Shown: positions 47,752 to 59,001 of the stretch, piece by piece
How the letters are laid out: the number at the start of each line of letters is the position of its first letter
Position numbering within the stretch: position 1 is the stretch's first letter
From: Cichorium intybus
Lineage: Eukaryota; Streptophyta; Magnoliopsida; Asterales; Asteraceae
Assembly (NCBI GenBank): GCA_023525715.1
Contig: CM042009.1
Coordinates: forward strand, 130,914,211 to 130,978,210
Direction: 5' to 3'
Length of the DNA stretch: 64,000 nt
The notes under the pieces: generated by a model
The model's database searches: none
What the model was told of the DNA's origin: nothing
Seen by the model: the letters and a program-made list of their open reading frames with translations, nothing else
Translations under genes and position numbers: made by a program

Positions 47752-48700
47752 TCATAGGTACAGTACATATATCCAAAAAAGAAAAAGAAAAAGTACATCA
47801 ATCGCCACCTGGTGGCCTGGAAGAACTAGCCTCATGATCATGTGCTCGGGCTGGGAATGGTCGGGGGCTTGTCCCTGCTGTGTGGCTAACTCCAAAAGTA
47901 CCTCCCGGATCCACTCCAGCTGGTCCTCCATCCTGGCGACTCGATCCTGCAGTCGCCTCATCTCTGTCACCTCCCCCTGCTGTGGCTGTGGTGGCGCTGG
48001 ATCTGCTGGAGCTGCCTGCCTCCTGCGTCTCCTACCTGGCTGGGCATATGCTGGCAGAGGGTCCTGGGGTGCCTTAGTCGCCACCCTCACAAACTCGCCC
48101 GGGCGCTGCTGCTCAATGAGCCCCATCTTCTCCAGGGCTCGCGCTGTGGTGCGAACTGGAGGTAGGGCGGTCAAGGATGCCACAACCAGGGCAGTAAGAA
48201 TCCGGTATGAACGGGCCAAGCGGGTGATGAAATACCCACGAACCAGAGGACTGCTGGCAGATGTACCCGTCGCACGGGTGGACAGGGCGAAGGCTAGGGC
48301 GAACGGGAGGTGAAGGAACCTGGAGGGGTCAAGGAGGACCCAGAGATACGTCATGTCCTCGCCAGACACCTTCTCGCCCCCCTCTTGATGCATGATGGAG
48401 GTGGAGACGATGCGGTGCATGAGTCGATGAAGTGGATCGCGAGGATGACTCTCTCTGGATGTCCCTGCCTAGTAGAATACATTGGACAATGGTGTCCAAA
48501 CCTCTATATTGGCAGCCCTCTCGGGTTGCCCCTGAATGCATGTCGTAAGGAACTATGCAAAATGGCGGTGCTGTAGATCCGCCTCCGTGTACAATGGTGT
48601 CCAAACCTCCATATTGGCAAACCTCCATATTCGCTCAATCTCTGAGTCAAAATGCAAAGGGGATAATTGCTCACCCCTACGGGTACGCATGCACTAATGC
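47752..48700 (-). pseudogene. Athila ORF-1-like protein fused to a gag start
   Basis: On the minus strand, the gag start HFDSEIER (about 48640-48690, a copy of 45513-45571) runs into NMEVWTPLYTEADLQHRHFA. This has stops and a duplicated WTPL block of about 113 bp. From 48420 the open frame reads MHRIVSTSIMHQEGGEKVSG, then EDMTYLWVLLDPSRFLHLPF, GYFITRLARSYRIL, a basic Pro-rich linker and a coiled coil (LQDRVARMEDQLEWIREVLL), ending at 47752 in a hydrophobic tail. The layout matches the plant ATHILA ORF-1 / 'putative plant transposon protein' type as I remember it. The plus-strand frame 47834-48313 is its antisense. Confidence 0.6.
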
Positions 48701-48828
48701 GACACGCCCGAAAAACAAAAACCAAAAAAAAAATCAAAATTACTAACCAACTAAAAGGAAACTAACTAACAAGTCCTACAAATCACCTAATCTCAAGCTC
48801 ACAACTTCCTGGCAACGACGCCAAAATT

Positions 48829-49920
48829 TGACATGCGCAGCGGTCGTCATGCGGTCAAAAATAAGAAAACCTCACTCTCACTTAGCACAGTGGAAGTCAG
48901 GGTCGATCCACAGGAGTTACATGGTCGAGTCAGGTGACAGATTACCAAAAGCAGTGTCACAGCTACAGTCAGAGGACCTAGTTCCTAGCTTTTGACTATC
49001 AATTCCAAATAGCAAAAACTAACTAACGCTATTAACCAAACCTAGTCACTTGCTGAAATCAGAAGTACATCTCCAATTCAGAAGCAAACAAAGGCAATTC
49101 AAACATCAACCAAACAAGCATAACCTAAACCAATAACTAAAGTCCAAATGAACAGTCACTGGCTAAGTTCAAACCAAAAGCTAACCCTAGTTGGCCACTG
49201 AAATCAGCAAGGGAAATCAGTCCAATCAAGGTCATTCAAGCATCCAAACATAAAACAAACATGCACAATCCAATAACAAGCATAAATACCGAAAAACCAA
49301 TGCTTAACATAAACTGAATGATTATTATCAACCAAAACAGATTCCAAGGTTCCAAAACAGTAACAAAAGAATCCAAAAACAGAAACTAGAACTAAATATC
49401 AATGGTTGTCACTCCTAAAGATACTAGCTACTAATACTAACTATTGAACTAAATGAAAATTAAATATAAAAACATAGAAATACCAAAAGATGGTTCTTGA
49501 AGATGAATCTCGGAGTCAAAGAGCCTTGGGGGTCGATTTTACACCAGGTCTTCACTCGTTTTTTTCGACCTAAAAGCCTCTATTTATAGTTGCAAAAATC
49601 TCGAGACCGCGCCGTGCATTTATGGATCCCGCGTCGCTCGTAGGGGTTTATCCCCGTTTCTTCGGATTTTTGAATGTGTTCCACCGCCTCATCACCGCAT
49701 CGCGCCTTGATGTTTTCCGCGGCGCGCGTACATATTTTCTGATTTTGTCGTGATCTTCAAACTTCCTCCAAATTGCACGCTTTTAGTCCTTGTTTTCATT
49801 ATTTCTTTCCAAACAAGTGCTGGCACGAAAAGTGAGTAATACCAGTAGATATGTGATATAATTTCACTAAGAATAGGGCTCAACAACGACTAATATATAT
49901 GATATTACTAGGCGTTGTCA
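48829..49920 (-). repeat. LTR-C of the Athila composite
   Basis: 1092 bp, colinear with LTR-B. Its outer edge defines the right GGCTT target duplication. Confidence 0.92.
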
Positions 49921-49947
49921 GGCTTCAATGCCTTTTTTCTAGTAGTG

Positions 49948-50192
49948 CCACATTCTAACCAACATAGATCTTCAGAGTGTGTGAGTCAAACATATTGTGG
50001 AGTGCAGTAAATACATTGTATAACATTCATTATCAATTATAAAATCTCTCTAGTTCTCTAGTGGACATATCTTGATCAGATTAGATCAAGTGAACCATAT
50101 AAATCCTTGTGTTTCTTGTGTTCATCTTGTTGTTCACTAGCCGTGATGAAGTCATGTAGATAGTGCTTTTGTCATCATCCTTAATCCTAACA
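49948..50192 (+). repeat. 5' LTR of the Tork-like Copia, second part
   Basis: It resumes the LTR after the CACTA insertion. It matches 54135-54378 (ACATAGAT, GTGCAGTAAATA, AAATCCTTGTGTT). Confidence 0.7.
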
Positions 50193-53100
50193 AACTGAAG
50201 CCAAAGCTATGTCTGAAGAAGGGAATATTAAGAACGAAAAATCTAAAGGTCACCATTTTGGCTTTTGGAGAATATGGATAGAAGATTATCTCTACCAAAA
50301 GAAGCTACACCTAGCTACCCCTGGTTAGCGTGAAACATGATAGGATGAAGTATGATGAATGATATATGTTAAATTGATAGGGCATTAGTATACTTCGTTT
50401 ATCATTGGTGAAGAATGTTGCTTACAACATCGTAAATGAAAAGGAAACATATGGCTTGATCAAGGCGCTATCTAACATGTACGAGAAACTCTCAGTAGTG
50501 AGCAAGGTGTTCCTAATCATGTAGTTAGTCAATACGAAGATGAAGGAAGACGGTTCAGTAACTAATCACGTCAACATGTTCAATTCAATATAATCGACAT
50601 TGATATCCGTTGACATTGAATTAAAAGATGAATTACAAGCATTGCTACTTTTATCTTTACTCACAGAAAGCTAGTCCAAAATGGTGATTATGGTCAACAG
50701 TGCATTCGAAACGTAGAAGCTCATGTTCGAGGACATTTGCGATCTGATGCTTGGAGAGGATATTTGTAGAAGGAAGAAAGGTGAATGGTATAACACTTGG
50801 TAAGAACAGAAGAACGAGAGGTCTAATAGAAGTGGTTGTGGTAGTGGTAGAGGAAGAAGCAAGTCAAGGAGGAGAGGAAATTCCATAGGCAGGAAAGACA
50901 TCACCTGCTGGAATCGTAAAAGGCAGACATTTTAAAAACCATTTCCCGAGACCGTCCATAGATAAGGCAAGAAATGAATTTAACATGGTAGAATACTATG
51001 ATGATGTGCTTATTTATAGTGTCGAGAGTTCAATCGAGTCCTGGATAATAGGCTCAGGTGCCTCGCTCCATGTAATCCACTGCAGAGATGAAATGCAAAA
51101 TTTTAAATGTTACGGTAACAAGGTACGACTTATGGAAAATCAAAGCCTAAATATCAAAAAGTAGGCGATGTTGTTCTCTAGATGTCTTTCTGTTCAAATT
51201 TAGACTTCGAATAATGTCAATTTCATTTTGGACCTAAAAAGGATGCTGATATCAGTAGGCCAGTTGGATGATGAGAGTCACCATGTTGACGTCGGATATC
51301 ACCAGTGGAAGGTGACGTTGGGGAACCTGGTTGTTGCAAAAGGTATGAAGTAAGGGACCTTGTATATGGTTGGGGCTTCAATAGACGAGGGAAATGCGGC
51401 CAAATAAACGAAGAATTCCATTCTCTGGCACTATAGACTTGGATACATGAGTGAGAAAGAGATGAAGTTATTGGCATCCAATGGCAAGATTCCCGAAGTG
51501 AAGAGTATTGCATTAGAATTATATGAGCCTTGTGTCCTCACTTTTGTTAAGGTGAGACAAGTTCCAAAGGCAGAAAAGTTGGAACTTGTTCATTTAGACG
51601 TATTTCGGCCAACTTTGAATTCTTCAATAGATGGTCTAGGTACTACGTTACCATCATAGATAATTCCAGAAGAAAGGGTGCGAGTTTATTTTATAAAGCA
51701 TAAATCCAATTATCAACCATCTTTAAGAAGTTGAAGGCTGCTATAGAGTTAGATGCCATTAACATAATAGCCTACCTAATCAACACATGCCATTAACATT
51801 ACATCCTACCTGATCAAGAAGTTGAAGGCTGACACTCAATGAAAGGAAAAAGTGCATGCCACTACATTCTAGGCCACCGGATATATTCTAGGTAGATGTC
51901 ATTAACACAACAACTTACGTAATCTACAGAGGACCCTCTGTCCCCATATGGTTCAAGATTCCTGAAAAGGAATGGCGAGGTCGAGAGATATCCTGTAGAC
52001 ACTTGAAGGGTTTTAGACGCATTTCATATGTCTAGATCAAGGACAACATAAATGATAATCTTGAGGAAGGCGATGATGTGTTTATTTATTGGGTATAGAT
52101 CAAAAGACATAGAGTACCATTTCTAAGATAGCCAAAATTGTAGTGTTATCTAAAGTCGAGATGTGAAATTCAATGAATGTGCTTTTTACAAGGACGTTAC
52201 AGGTTCTTTAGACCAAAGTAAAAAAAATCCAAGGACAGACAACAAGTGGAGGTTGATATTCCTGATGATGACCATGTAAATCCTTCTGGTACCGTAGACG
52301 AAAGTAGAGAATTTAAAGGTAATGGAAGCATAGAAACTACTAGTAATACCAAAGTGATTGAGAACGAATCTGGTGGTAGTTTAGCCTTTGACAACGATTC
52401 TATAGACGAATAATCCAAAGGTACATGTGGTACAACAAGTAATATCCTTCGAAGATCCACTCGAGAGAAAAGACCTTCGCTTAGATACCCATCAATTGCA
52501 TATTTGCTGCTGCACATAACGGGGAACCAAAAACTTATCCAAAATCATTGAGGATGAATGAATATATACCGTGGAAGAAGGATATGAATGATGAGTTGCG
52601 CGGCGTCTTGTCAAGTTACCAGCAAAAAAGGGCACTGACTGACTGGTGGATATCCAAGGTTCAAGGACAAAGCTAATAGGAGAAATGGATACTAGATTTG
52701 ATTGGTGGTGAAGGGATTCCAACAAAAGGAGGGAGTTGATTACGATGAAATCTTCTCACTTGTTGTGAAGACGACAATTAGAATAATCCTTAGTATTGTG
52801 GCTTTAAAAAAACTATATCAGGAATAGCTTGATGTGAAGACAACATTCTTGCACTGTGACCTTAATGAAGATATCTTCATGGCAAAACCAGAAGGTTTAA
52901 GTTGCTAAAAAAGAAAAACTAGTGTGCAAGTTGAAGAAAAGCCTGTATGGATTAAAGAATGCTCGAAGGCAGTGGTACTTGAAGTTTGATAGCTTCATGA
53001 GGAGGAATGGCTACAACCAAAGTAAGAGTGATCACTACTGTTAACAAAAGGAATTTTAGTCCATATTCATCATCCTCTTATTGTATGTTGATGATATATG

Positions 53101-53937
53101 GGTGGTAGGGTTCGACATACATTAGATCAACAAAGTTAAGAAGCAGCTCGTTAGAGAGTTTGAGATAAAGGACCTAGGAGCAACTAAGCAGATACTGGGA
53201 ATGGGCATCGTTCGCTATAGAGCTTCAGGAGTCCTAAAACTTTCTTAGGAGAAGTACATCTAAAAGGTTTTAGAGAAGTTCAGTATCATGGATGAGAATG
53301 CTAGAAGTACACCACTTGGGAGTCATATGAAGCTTTTAAAGAAGGAATCCACGAAGATAGAAGGAGAAAATGCAGCAATGGCCAAGATCCCCTATGCGTC
53401 TGTAGTATGTAGTTTGATGTACGCAATAGTGTCCACCAGACCAAGCATTGTGCATGCAGTGGGAGTAGTCAGCAAGTTCATGTCGAATGCAGTTAAGAAG
53501 CATTAAGAAGGAGTCAAGTAGTTGCTTCGCTACTTGAAAGGCACCTCAAATGTAGCCTTGAGCTTTCAAAGGCAGAGGGTCGTTCTGGAAGGTTTTGCTG
53601 ATGCTAACCTAGGGGGTTGTGTGGGTTCAGGAAAAGCACTACTGGTTATGTATTCACAATCGAAGGAACCGTAATTAGTTAGATGTCAAGACTACATATG
53701 AGTGTTGCTCTTTCAACCATAGATGTTGAGTATATGATTCTCGCAAAAGTTAGTAAGGAGCTTCTCTGGTTGAAGAACTTCCAATCAAAGTTAGGATTGG
53801 ATCAGGAGGATTTTGTGTTGCATTGTGATAACCAGAGTGTAGTGCATCTTGCCAAGAATCCGGTGTTTCACAACCGGAAGAAACACATCAACATGAGGTA
53901 CCATTTCATTAAGGAGTTTATTCCGAAGGTATAACAA
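50193..53937 (+). pseudogene. Tork-like Copia gag-pol, heavily decayed
   Basis: In order on the plus strand, in changing frames: a gag entry phrase (GYWRMQIEDYLYQKK-like, about 50250-50310; the codons give FGFWRIWIEDYLYQKKLH); protease/linker remnants near 51050; RT text from about 52740 (LDVKTTFLHCDLNEDIFMAK, then a catalytic YVDD-type box at about 53085); PYASVVCSLMYAIVSTRPSI (53390-53450); and RNase H (VALSTIDVEYMILAKVSKE, LHCDNQSVVHLAKNPVF, KKHINMRYHFIKEFI). Stops are frequent and no domain is intact. Confidence 0.75.
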
Positions 53938-53939
53938 GC

Positions 53940-54378
53940 TGTGGATGCTACAGCAAAACAGAAAACAAGTTCACTATCTAAGGCTTGACCCTTTTGGAGT
54001 CTATTGACACTAACTACAAGGTTTAACATGAGCGGCATGCAAGAACTGAAAGTTGTTTTGTCCCACATCCCATCAAAGTTAGGTTGTAGAATATTTGTCA
54101 TCATTCCTTTAGATCTCTACAAATACCTCTCGCAAATTCTAACCAACATAGATTATCAGAGTGTATGAGCCGAACATATTTTGAAGTGCAGTAAATATCG
54201 TGTATAACATTAACAAGAAAATATCTCTAGTTCTCCAATGGATGTAGCTTGATCAGATTAAATCCGGTGAACTACTTAAATCCTTGTGTTCCTTGTTTGG
54301 TTGCTTGTGCTTATCTTATTGTTCTCACAAGTTGTGATTAAGTCATGTAGAAAGTGTGTTTGTCATGTCTTTAATTCA
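53940..54378 (+). repeat. 3' LTR of the Tork-like Copia
   Basis: It is diverged from the 5' LTR pieces and follows the RNase H end directly. Confidence 0.65.
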
Positions 54379-54492
54379 AATAGAATACGTGTTGAATGTA
54401 GTCTCCAGATAAGAAGGAAACAGAAGAATTTCGATGATTGGAGAGAGACGAACAGTAATCAAGGAGAATCAATCAATAGCTCTGATAACATG

Positions 54493-54626
54493 TGATAGAG
54501 CGTATTTTCTCATGAATGTGTGATTCTCACTAACAAAAAATATATACACATGAATACAATATATGGACCGAATACATGCTATACAAAATACATGGGCCTA
54601 TACAACTATAAACGTATACAATAATA
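54493..54626 (-). repeat. 5' LTR remnant of the outer minus-strand Copia
   Basis: It shares (A)TACAAAATACAT, ATACAA(T/G)ATATGG and CAACTATAA with 40718-40802. Confidence 0.6.
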
Positions 54627-56339
54627 TTATTATGGTTGATTTGAAACCATTAGCTTTATAAACATCTACTAAAGCAACAAATTCTTATTTTGTCTTACGT
54701 AGATTTATGTGTTAAACAAGCTATTTTAGGTTGAATTTTTCAATTGCTCTTAAAATATTTTTGCTTCATTTTTTATTTACGTATTTTAACTATAACGTAA
54801 GGATATGAACGACATTAATATTTCAAAACACTCAACTTCCACCATCTCTCCAACCCCCACGCTTGTACTTAGATTTTGCCTACGTATAAAGATACGAATG
54901 ACTCAAAAACATATATACCGAATCAAAAAATTTTAATAGGTATAGATACAAATCTCGAGAATATTACGTATATATTATGGATATAACTTGACTTTAAAGA
55001 TAAATCAAATAAATGCATGAAAATTGGGAATATGACATATACCTTCAAATGTATGTACTTAGTTAATTGTATACATAAGAAAAACTTGTGCTCTCATACT
55101 GCTGCCCCAAATTTACGTAACAAAACGTGTAGCAAATTGGGATCTTTCTATATAATACATGCACTTCGTAAGTAAATAGTATTTATTTTGTGTATTGTGG
55201 TGACCTTTGCAAAAGGTGTTTTTAGACTCGTCACGTGGCTAAAGGTGAGAGGACATACGAGATATCTTAGAAACTTAAGATGTTAATGCGATTTTTTTGT
55301 TGATTTACTACGTATAAACAGAATTTTCTAAAACAAAAAAACTTATATCAAGTTTTATTGCTAAAAGCTTATACCTACATATATATTAATCACTTCTAAA
55401 ACCTTCATTACTTTTACGTAGTGTTAAACCCTTTTGTCATTGTGGTGGCGATAAAGATGAATTAAAGACATTGGTTGTCAAATTGATGACGGTGGTAGTG
55501 GTAGTTGTTTGATGAAGAAAAATGCTAACAAAATATGAGGTAACGTTAGTAATATTGATTAAAATGTGATTTTTGTGCACTCACATTATCTTATTTCATC
55601 TTGGATACTTTTTTATAAAATATATCACCATTCTACTTCCATCCAATCATAGTTTTTTATGTCATATAAAAGTAACCCTAAAAATAGAATAAAGCATATG
55701 ATCAGTTTCGAACATGATATTATTAACCAAAAATGCATAATCAATCTTTTCCATCTACTTAGTTGATGTAATTTAAGTATAGAGATGATACATTTTGACC
55801 TAACTTGTTACCAATCATTCAGTACTGTCAGATTTTTACATCCGAATTATCTTTATGATATAACTGAATATTACATGTAGAAAATCAAAATTTTATTGTT
55901 TTATCATCGACAATTAGATATTAGTTTTCTATTATTTTGACTTTGTTAATTATACCGTGTGAGACTATATGACAATAACATGAACGATTTGTTATCAAGA
56001 GTATGTAACCGTTATATCATATAAATCCTTATGTTTTTTATTAACATCAATAAACAACCTATGTTTTTTTAATTAATATCAATAAAAGTAAGGAAATTTT
56101 GCCCAAAAAAATGAGAAAAATATAAAATTTACATTACACTATTGTCAAACCTAATACTGTTTCCTACACAAAAAAATGTTATATAATGATGCAAATACTT
56201 ATTTTTTCCCAACACTTCACAACATTTTCCGACACTAAAAATTGCTTCAAATATATTATTAAACAAATATTATTCAATAAATTATTTTTATATAATTGAT
56301 TCGAATTAATTGTTATAATGTTATAATATTGGATTAATT
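54627..56339. other. Gene-free AT-rich stretch
   Basis: Nothing beyond AT-rich sequence; no supported frame, repeat pair or element end. Confidence 0.5.
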
Positions 56340-56719
<380 letters not shown>

Positions 56720-57075
56720 GAGATATGATGCTTGCAAATCAATCTCTAGCAAATTCCAAAAACTTGAAGTGTAAAATCTCGCTTTGAATTTATTAAAAGG
56801 ATCGTATCTCAACTAGAGACTATTAACCCACCTTTTGATCCTCTTGTCGTCAGCTAATCAGGAGAATTTGTTCGGTTTCTTTTATCCACCTTAACTTCGC
56901 TTTAAGGTCGGTGCTCCCTTCGAAATCCATCAGTTTGTAAGCCATGGTTTTGAAAGTAAACCCCTTCATGTTTTGGGATTAGAAGGCCCTTTGTATTTTT
57001 CTTTCATCTGATCAAGGGACACTTTCGATAGTCTTACTCCTCGAGGGCTTATACAAACTAGTTGGCGTGGGAGAT

Positions 57076-58535
57076 TGATAACGCGTTAATTTTGCACATA
57101 TTTTGGGCATTATCATTGTGTTTTTGTGGATAAAATTAAATTAAAAGGGGTTAAAATACTCACTACACTTCGAAAATGACTTTTTACAGGATTTTTGGAC
57201 ATTTGGGCAAAAACTAGCAAAAGTTGGAGAAATTGGGCCAAAAATGAAAAAGTTGGAATTTACAGATTAGCGACTAACTTTTAAAGTTAGCGGCTCTAAC
57301 ATGTTAGCGACGCTAATCTTAACATTAGCGACGCTAACTGCTGAAATCATGAAAAATGGGAGAAAAAGGGCCAAAATGTCAAAATGGTGAAAATTGAAGG
57401 TTAGAGCCGCTAACCCTTCCATTAGCGACGCTAATCCTGGTGGTTGCGGAAATTGAGTTGCCGAGATTCTTGGGTTGACCGAGACATTTTCCTCTGAAAA
57501 TTCAAAAGTTAGCGACGCTAACTTCCTAGTTAGCGCCGCTAATTGCTCCTGGTCTATAAATAGCGGCTTATTTCCGGCCAGAAGGGAGGGGGTCCCTACT
57601 CTTCACACCACGATTCCGAGCACTTCCAAGGCAGTTTTCTATAAGGTTTAGAAGGCTGAATCACATCTTTCGAGATTCAATTTACGTATTTTCGTTTGTA
57701 AGCAATATTTGATTACATTTTTGTATTTTGATTCAATTCTAGCCATGTCTGGCTAGAACCGTACTCTAGTTCGGAGTTGAGACATGTTCATTGTGTAGTT
57801 TGAAAATTCGGCTCGATTATTGGTTTTGAATAATTCTAATGATCAACTTCTTGTTTCAATTTTAGTCTTGAATTTGATTTGTTTATGACTGATCACCCTA
57901 AATAGATCTTTTTCACGTACTGTTAATCGATTGTGTGAGGCACCTAATCGCTTAGCACAGTTGATGTTTGGTAACAAAAACAAGCGCCCCTATTCCTTGT
58001 TTAGAATTTGGTCATATGTCCACGCACTTTCCAGCGGACGAGAAGAATTGGACATTGATTGATACTTGCACACCTTATGCGGTTTCTGCATTCAGCCTAT
58101 AAGCGGACCTTAGGTCGGGTAAAACGGAACTAGGTTTAGATAATAAGCGGACATTTATCAAATATTTTAGCAAGTTATTTTCATAAAGATTACATTTTAT
58201 GATTTTTAAAAGCTAACTTGGAATTGTATTCTCAAGCATGTTAGTCGGATTCATTCTATTACATTGAACATCGAAGACTCGGGACTAGGCCTTTAATTAT
58301 TGTTTTTCTCTTAAAAGTTTATTACCCGTATGCTTTCTTTCTTTGTTATTATTTTTACAACAAAACCCCCTCCATTACATCATACTTAGTATTTTATACT
58401 AAGTAGGCATAAATTGTATATCCCGTGTCCTTGTGGTTCGACCCTGCTTGCCCTGTACTCTAATCCAGTGCAGAATATCAGTGATTGGTCGGATTTATTT
58501 CTAATCTTATTTGTTAGGGATTGACACCCTTAATA
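57076..58535 (+). mobile_element. Solo LTR (Gypsy) with 5-bp target duplication
   Basis: It starts TGATAACGCGTTAATTTTGC and ends CCCTTAATA, flanked by GAGAT at 57071-57075 and 58536-58540. Removing it restores the gag frame. GTGGTTCGACCCTGCTTGCC near its 3' end is an Athila/Tat-type LTR phrase. The last bases have drifted from the usual CA. Confidence 0.75.
57267..57562 (+). promoter_or_regulatory. LTR promoter: eight TTAGCGNCGCTAA-like palindromes and a TATA box
   Basis: Palindromic motifs lie at 57267, 57286, 57304, 57325, 57401, 57422, 57509 and 57530; four read TTAGCGACGCTAA exactly. A TATA box (CTATAAATA, 57554-57562) follows 12 bp after the last one, as expected for a U3 region. Confidence 0.6.
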
Positions 58536-58986
58536 GAGATGAAGGCTGCTCAATCAGTCCTAACTGATCATCAAGGATACAATGTACATTCTCCTTTATC
58601 TCTTTTCGTAAAACCTTTATCAAATATATAATGGTTGCAAGAGTCACCAGACGAGCAATGACATTAACCCAAAAATTGCCCTCATCGTGCGGATATGGCA
58701 CATTAGTCGCCTCTTGAATGTCCGCTTGTGGTCCTCGACTACTTCTAGTTTTCAACATCTGCTACAATACAAGTATCATTTTCAATCTTCATAATTCTCG
58801 TGTGGTTAAAACAATTCTCAATTTCCAAAGCATATTTTTAGCATGGCATTCCTACTAATGCATTTCCAAATCATAATGCTTAGGACATGTCGTCTCTTAA
58901 TAAGTAGTCCTAAAGCAACACTTTCACTACATCTTTCAAAGTCTAAGCATATGCTTATGATAGAAACCTAATTCGATTAAACTATG

Positions 58987-58998
58987 GCTCTGATACCA
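58987..58998 (-). promoter_or_regulatory. Primer-binding site of the truncated Gypsy
   Basis: TGGTATCAGAGC on the minus strand, 3 bp inside the LTR; tRNA-iMet type. Confidence 0.88.
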
Positions 58999-59001
58999 AC
59001 T

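Larger units (their letters stand above)
44826..49920 (-). mobile_element. Athila-like composite: three LTRs in tandem, one target duplication
   Basis: The order on the plus strand is LTR-A fragment (44826-44912), internal (gag), LTR-B (45708-46797), internal (ORF), LTR-C (48829-49920). The whole is flanked by a perfect 5-bp duplication GGCTT (44821-44825, 49921-49925), so it entered as one unit or grew by later recombination. The PBS next to B and C is of the Athila type. LTRs B and C differ at roughly 25-30 positions in about 1.09 kb by eye. No protease, RT or integrase remains. Confidence 0.88.
43136..49947. mobile_element. CACTA element with captured exon-like sequence, split by the Athila composite
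   Basis: The right end reads TTTTTTCTAGTAGTG, the reverse complement of the standard CACTACTAGAAAAA terminus. The left end reads CTACTAGAAAAA after two changed bases. Subterminal copies of ATGACTGAC / GTCAGTCAT follow (43160-43275), and a related motif lies near 44780. Only 43136-44825 and 49926-49947 belong to it (about 1.7 kb). It has no transposase. The expected 3-bp duplication is not clean (ATC against CCA). Confidence 0.8.
42863..54378 (+). mobile_element. Tork-like Copia (plus strand) carrying the CACTA and Athila inserts
   Basis: The 5' LTR is split (42863-43135 and 49948-50192). The 3' LTR is about 53940-54378; shared phrases include ATTCTAACCAACATAGAT, GAAGTGCAGTAAATA-like text and TTAAATCCTTGTGTT. 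The internal region 50193-53939 holds decayed gag and pol. Removing 43136-49947 restores a contiguous LTR matching 54118-54145. No clean target duplication was found. Confidence 0.75.
40718..54626 (-). mobile_element. Degenerate minus-strand Copia, outermost layer of a four-level nest
   Basis: The 3' LTR remnant (about 40718-40802) and 5' LTR remnant (about 54493-54626) share TGTATTTTGTATAGC and the TTATAGTTG phrase (minus strand). A decayed PBS (TGTTATCAGAGC) lies at 54479-54490. Gag and pol pieces read on the minus strand at 42734-40796. The leader near 42860/54380 is split by the Tork-like Copia. RNase H motifs (VLHVPPRYK...) resemble the Ale-type group. Confidence 0.7.
56760..58758 (-). 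pseudogene. Gypsy gag, split by the solo LTR
   Basis: From ATG 58758 the minus strand gives MLKTRSSRGPQADIQEATNV, a basic Ser/Pro N-terminus, then a hydrophobic ARLVTLATIIYLI stretch. It reaches LIEQPSS at 58540. Across the insertion it rejoins in frame as PSSPTPTSLYKPSRSKTIES (57075-57015). After a stop and shift, KTMAYKLMDFEGSTDLKAKL then RWIKETEQIL (about 56945-56850) matches the 'F.G..D...A..W....E' core of Retrotrans_gag. Lineage not assigned. Confidence 0.6.

Noticed and set aside
47834..48313. 159-codon plus-strand frame rich in Cys, Arg and Ser
   Set aside because: Antisense of the Athila ORF-1-like frame, which has family-like motifs and a coiled coil.
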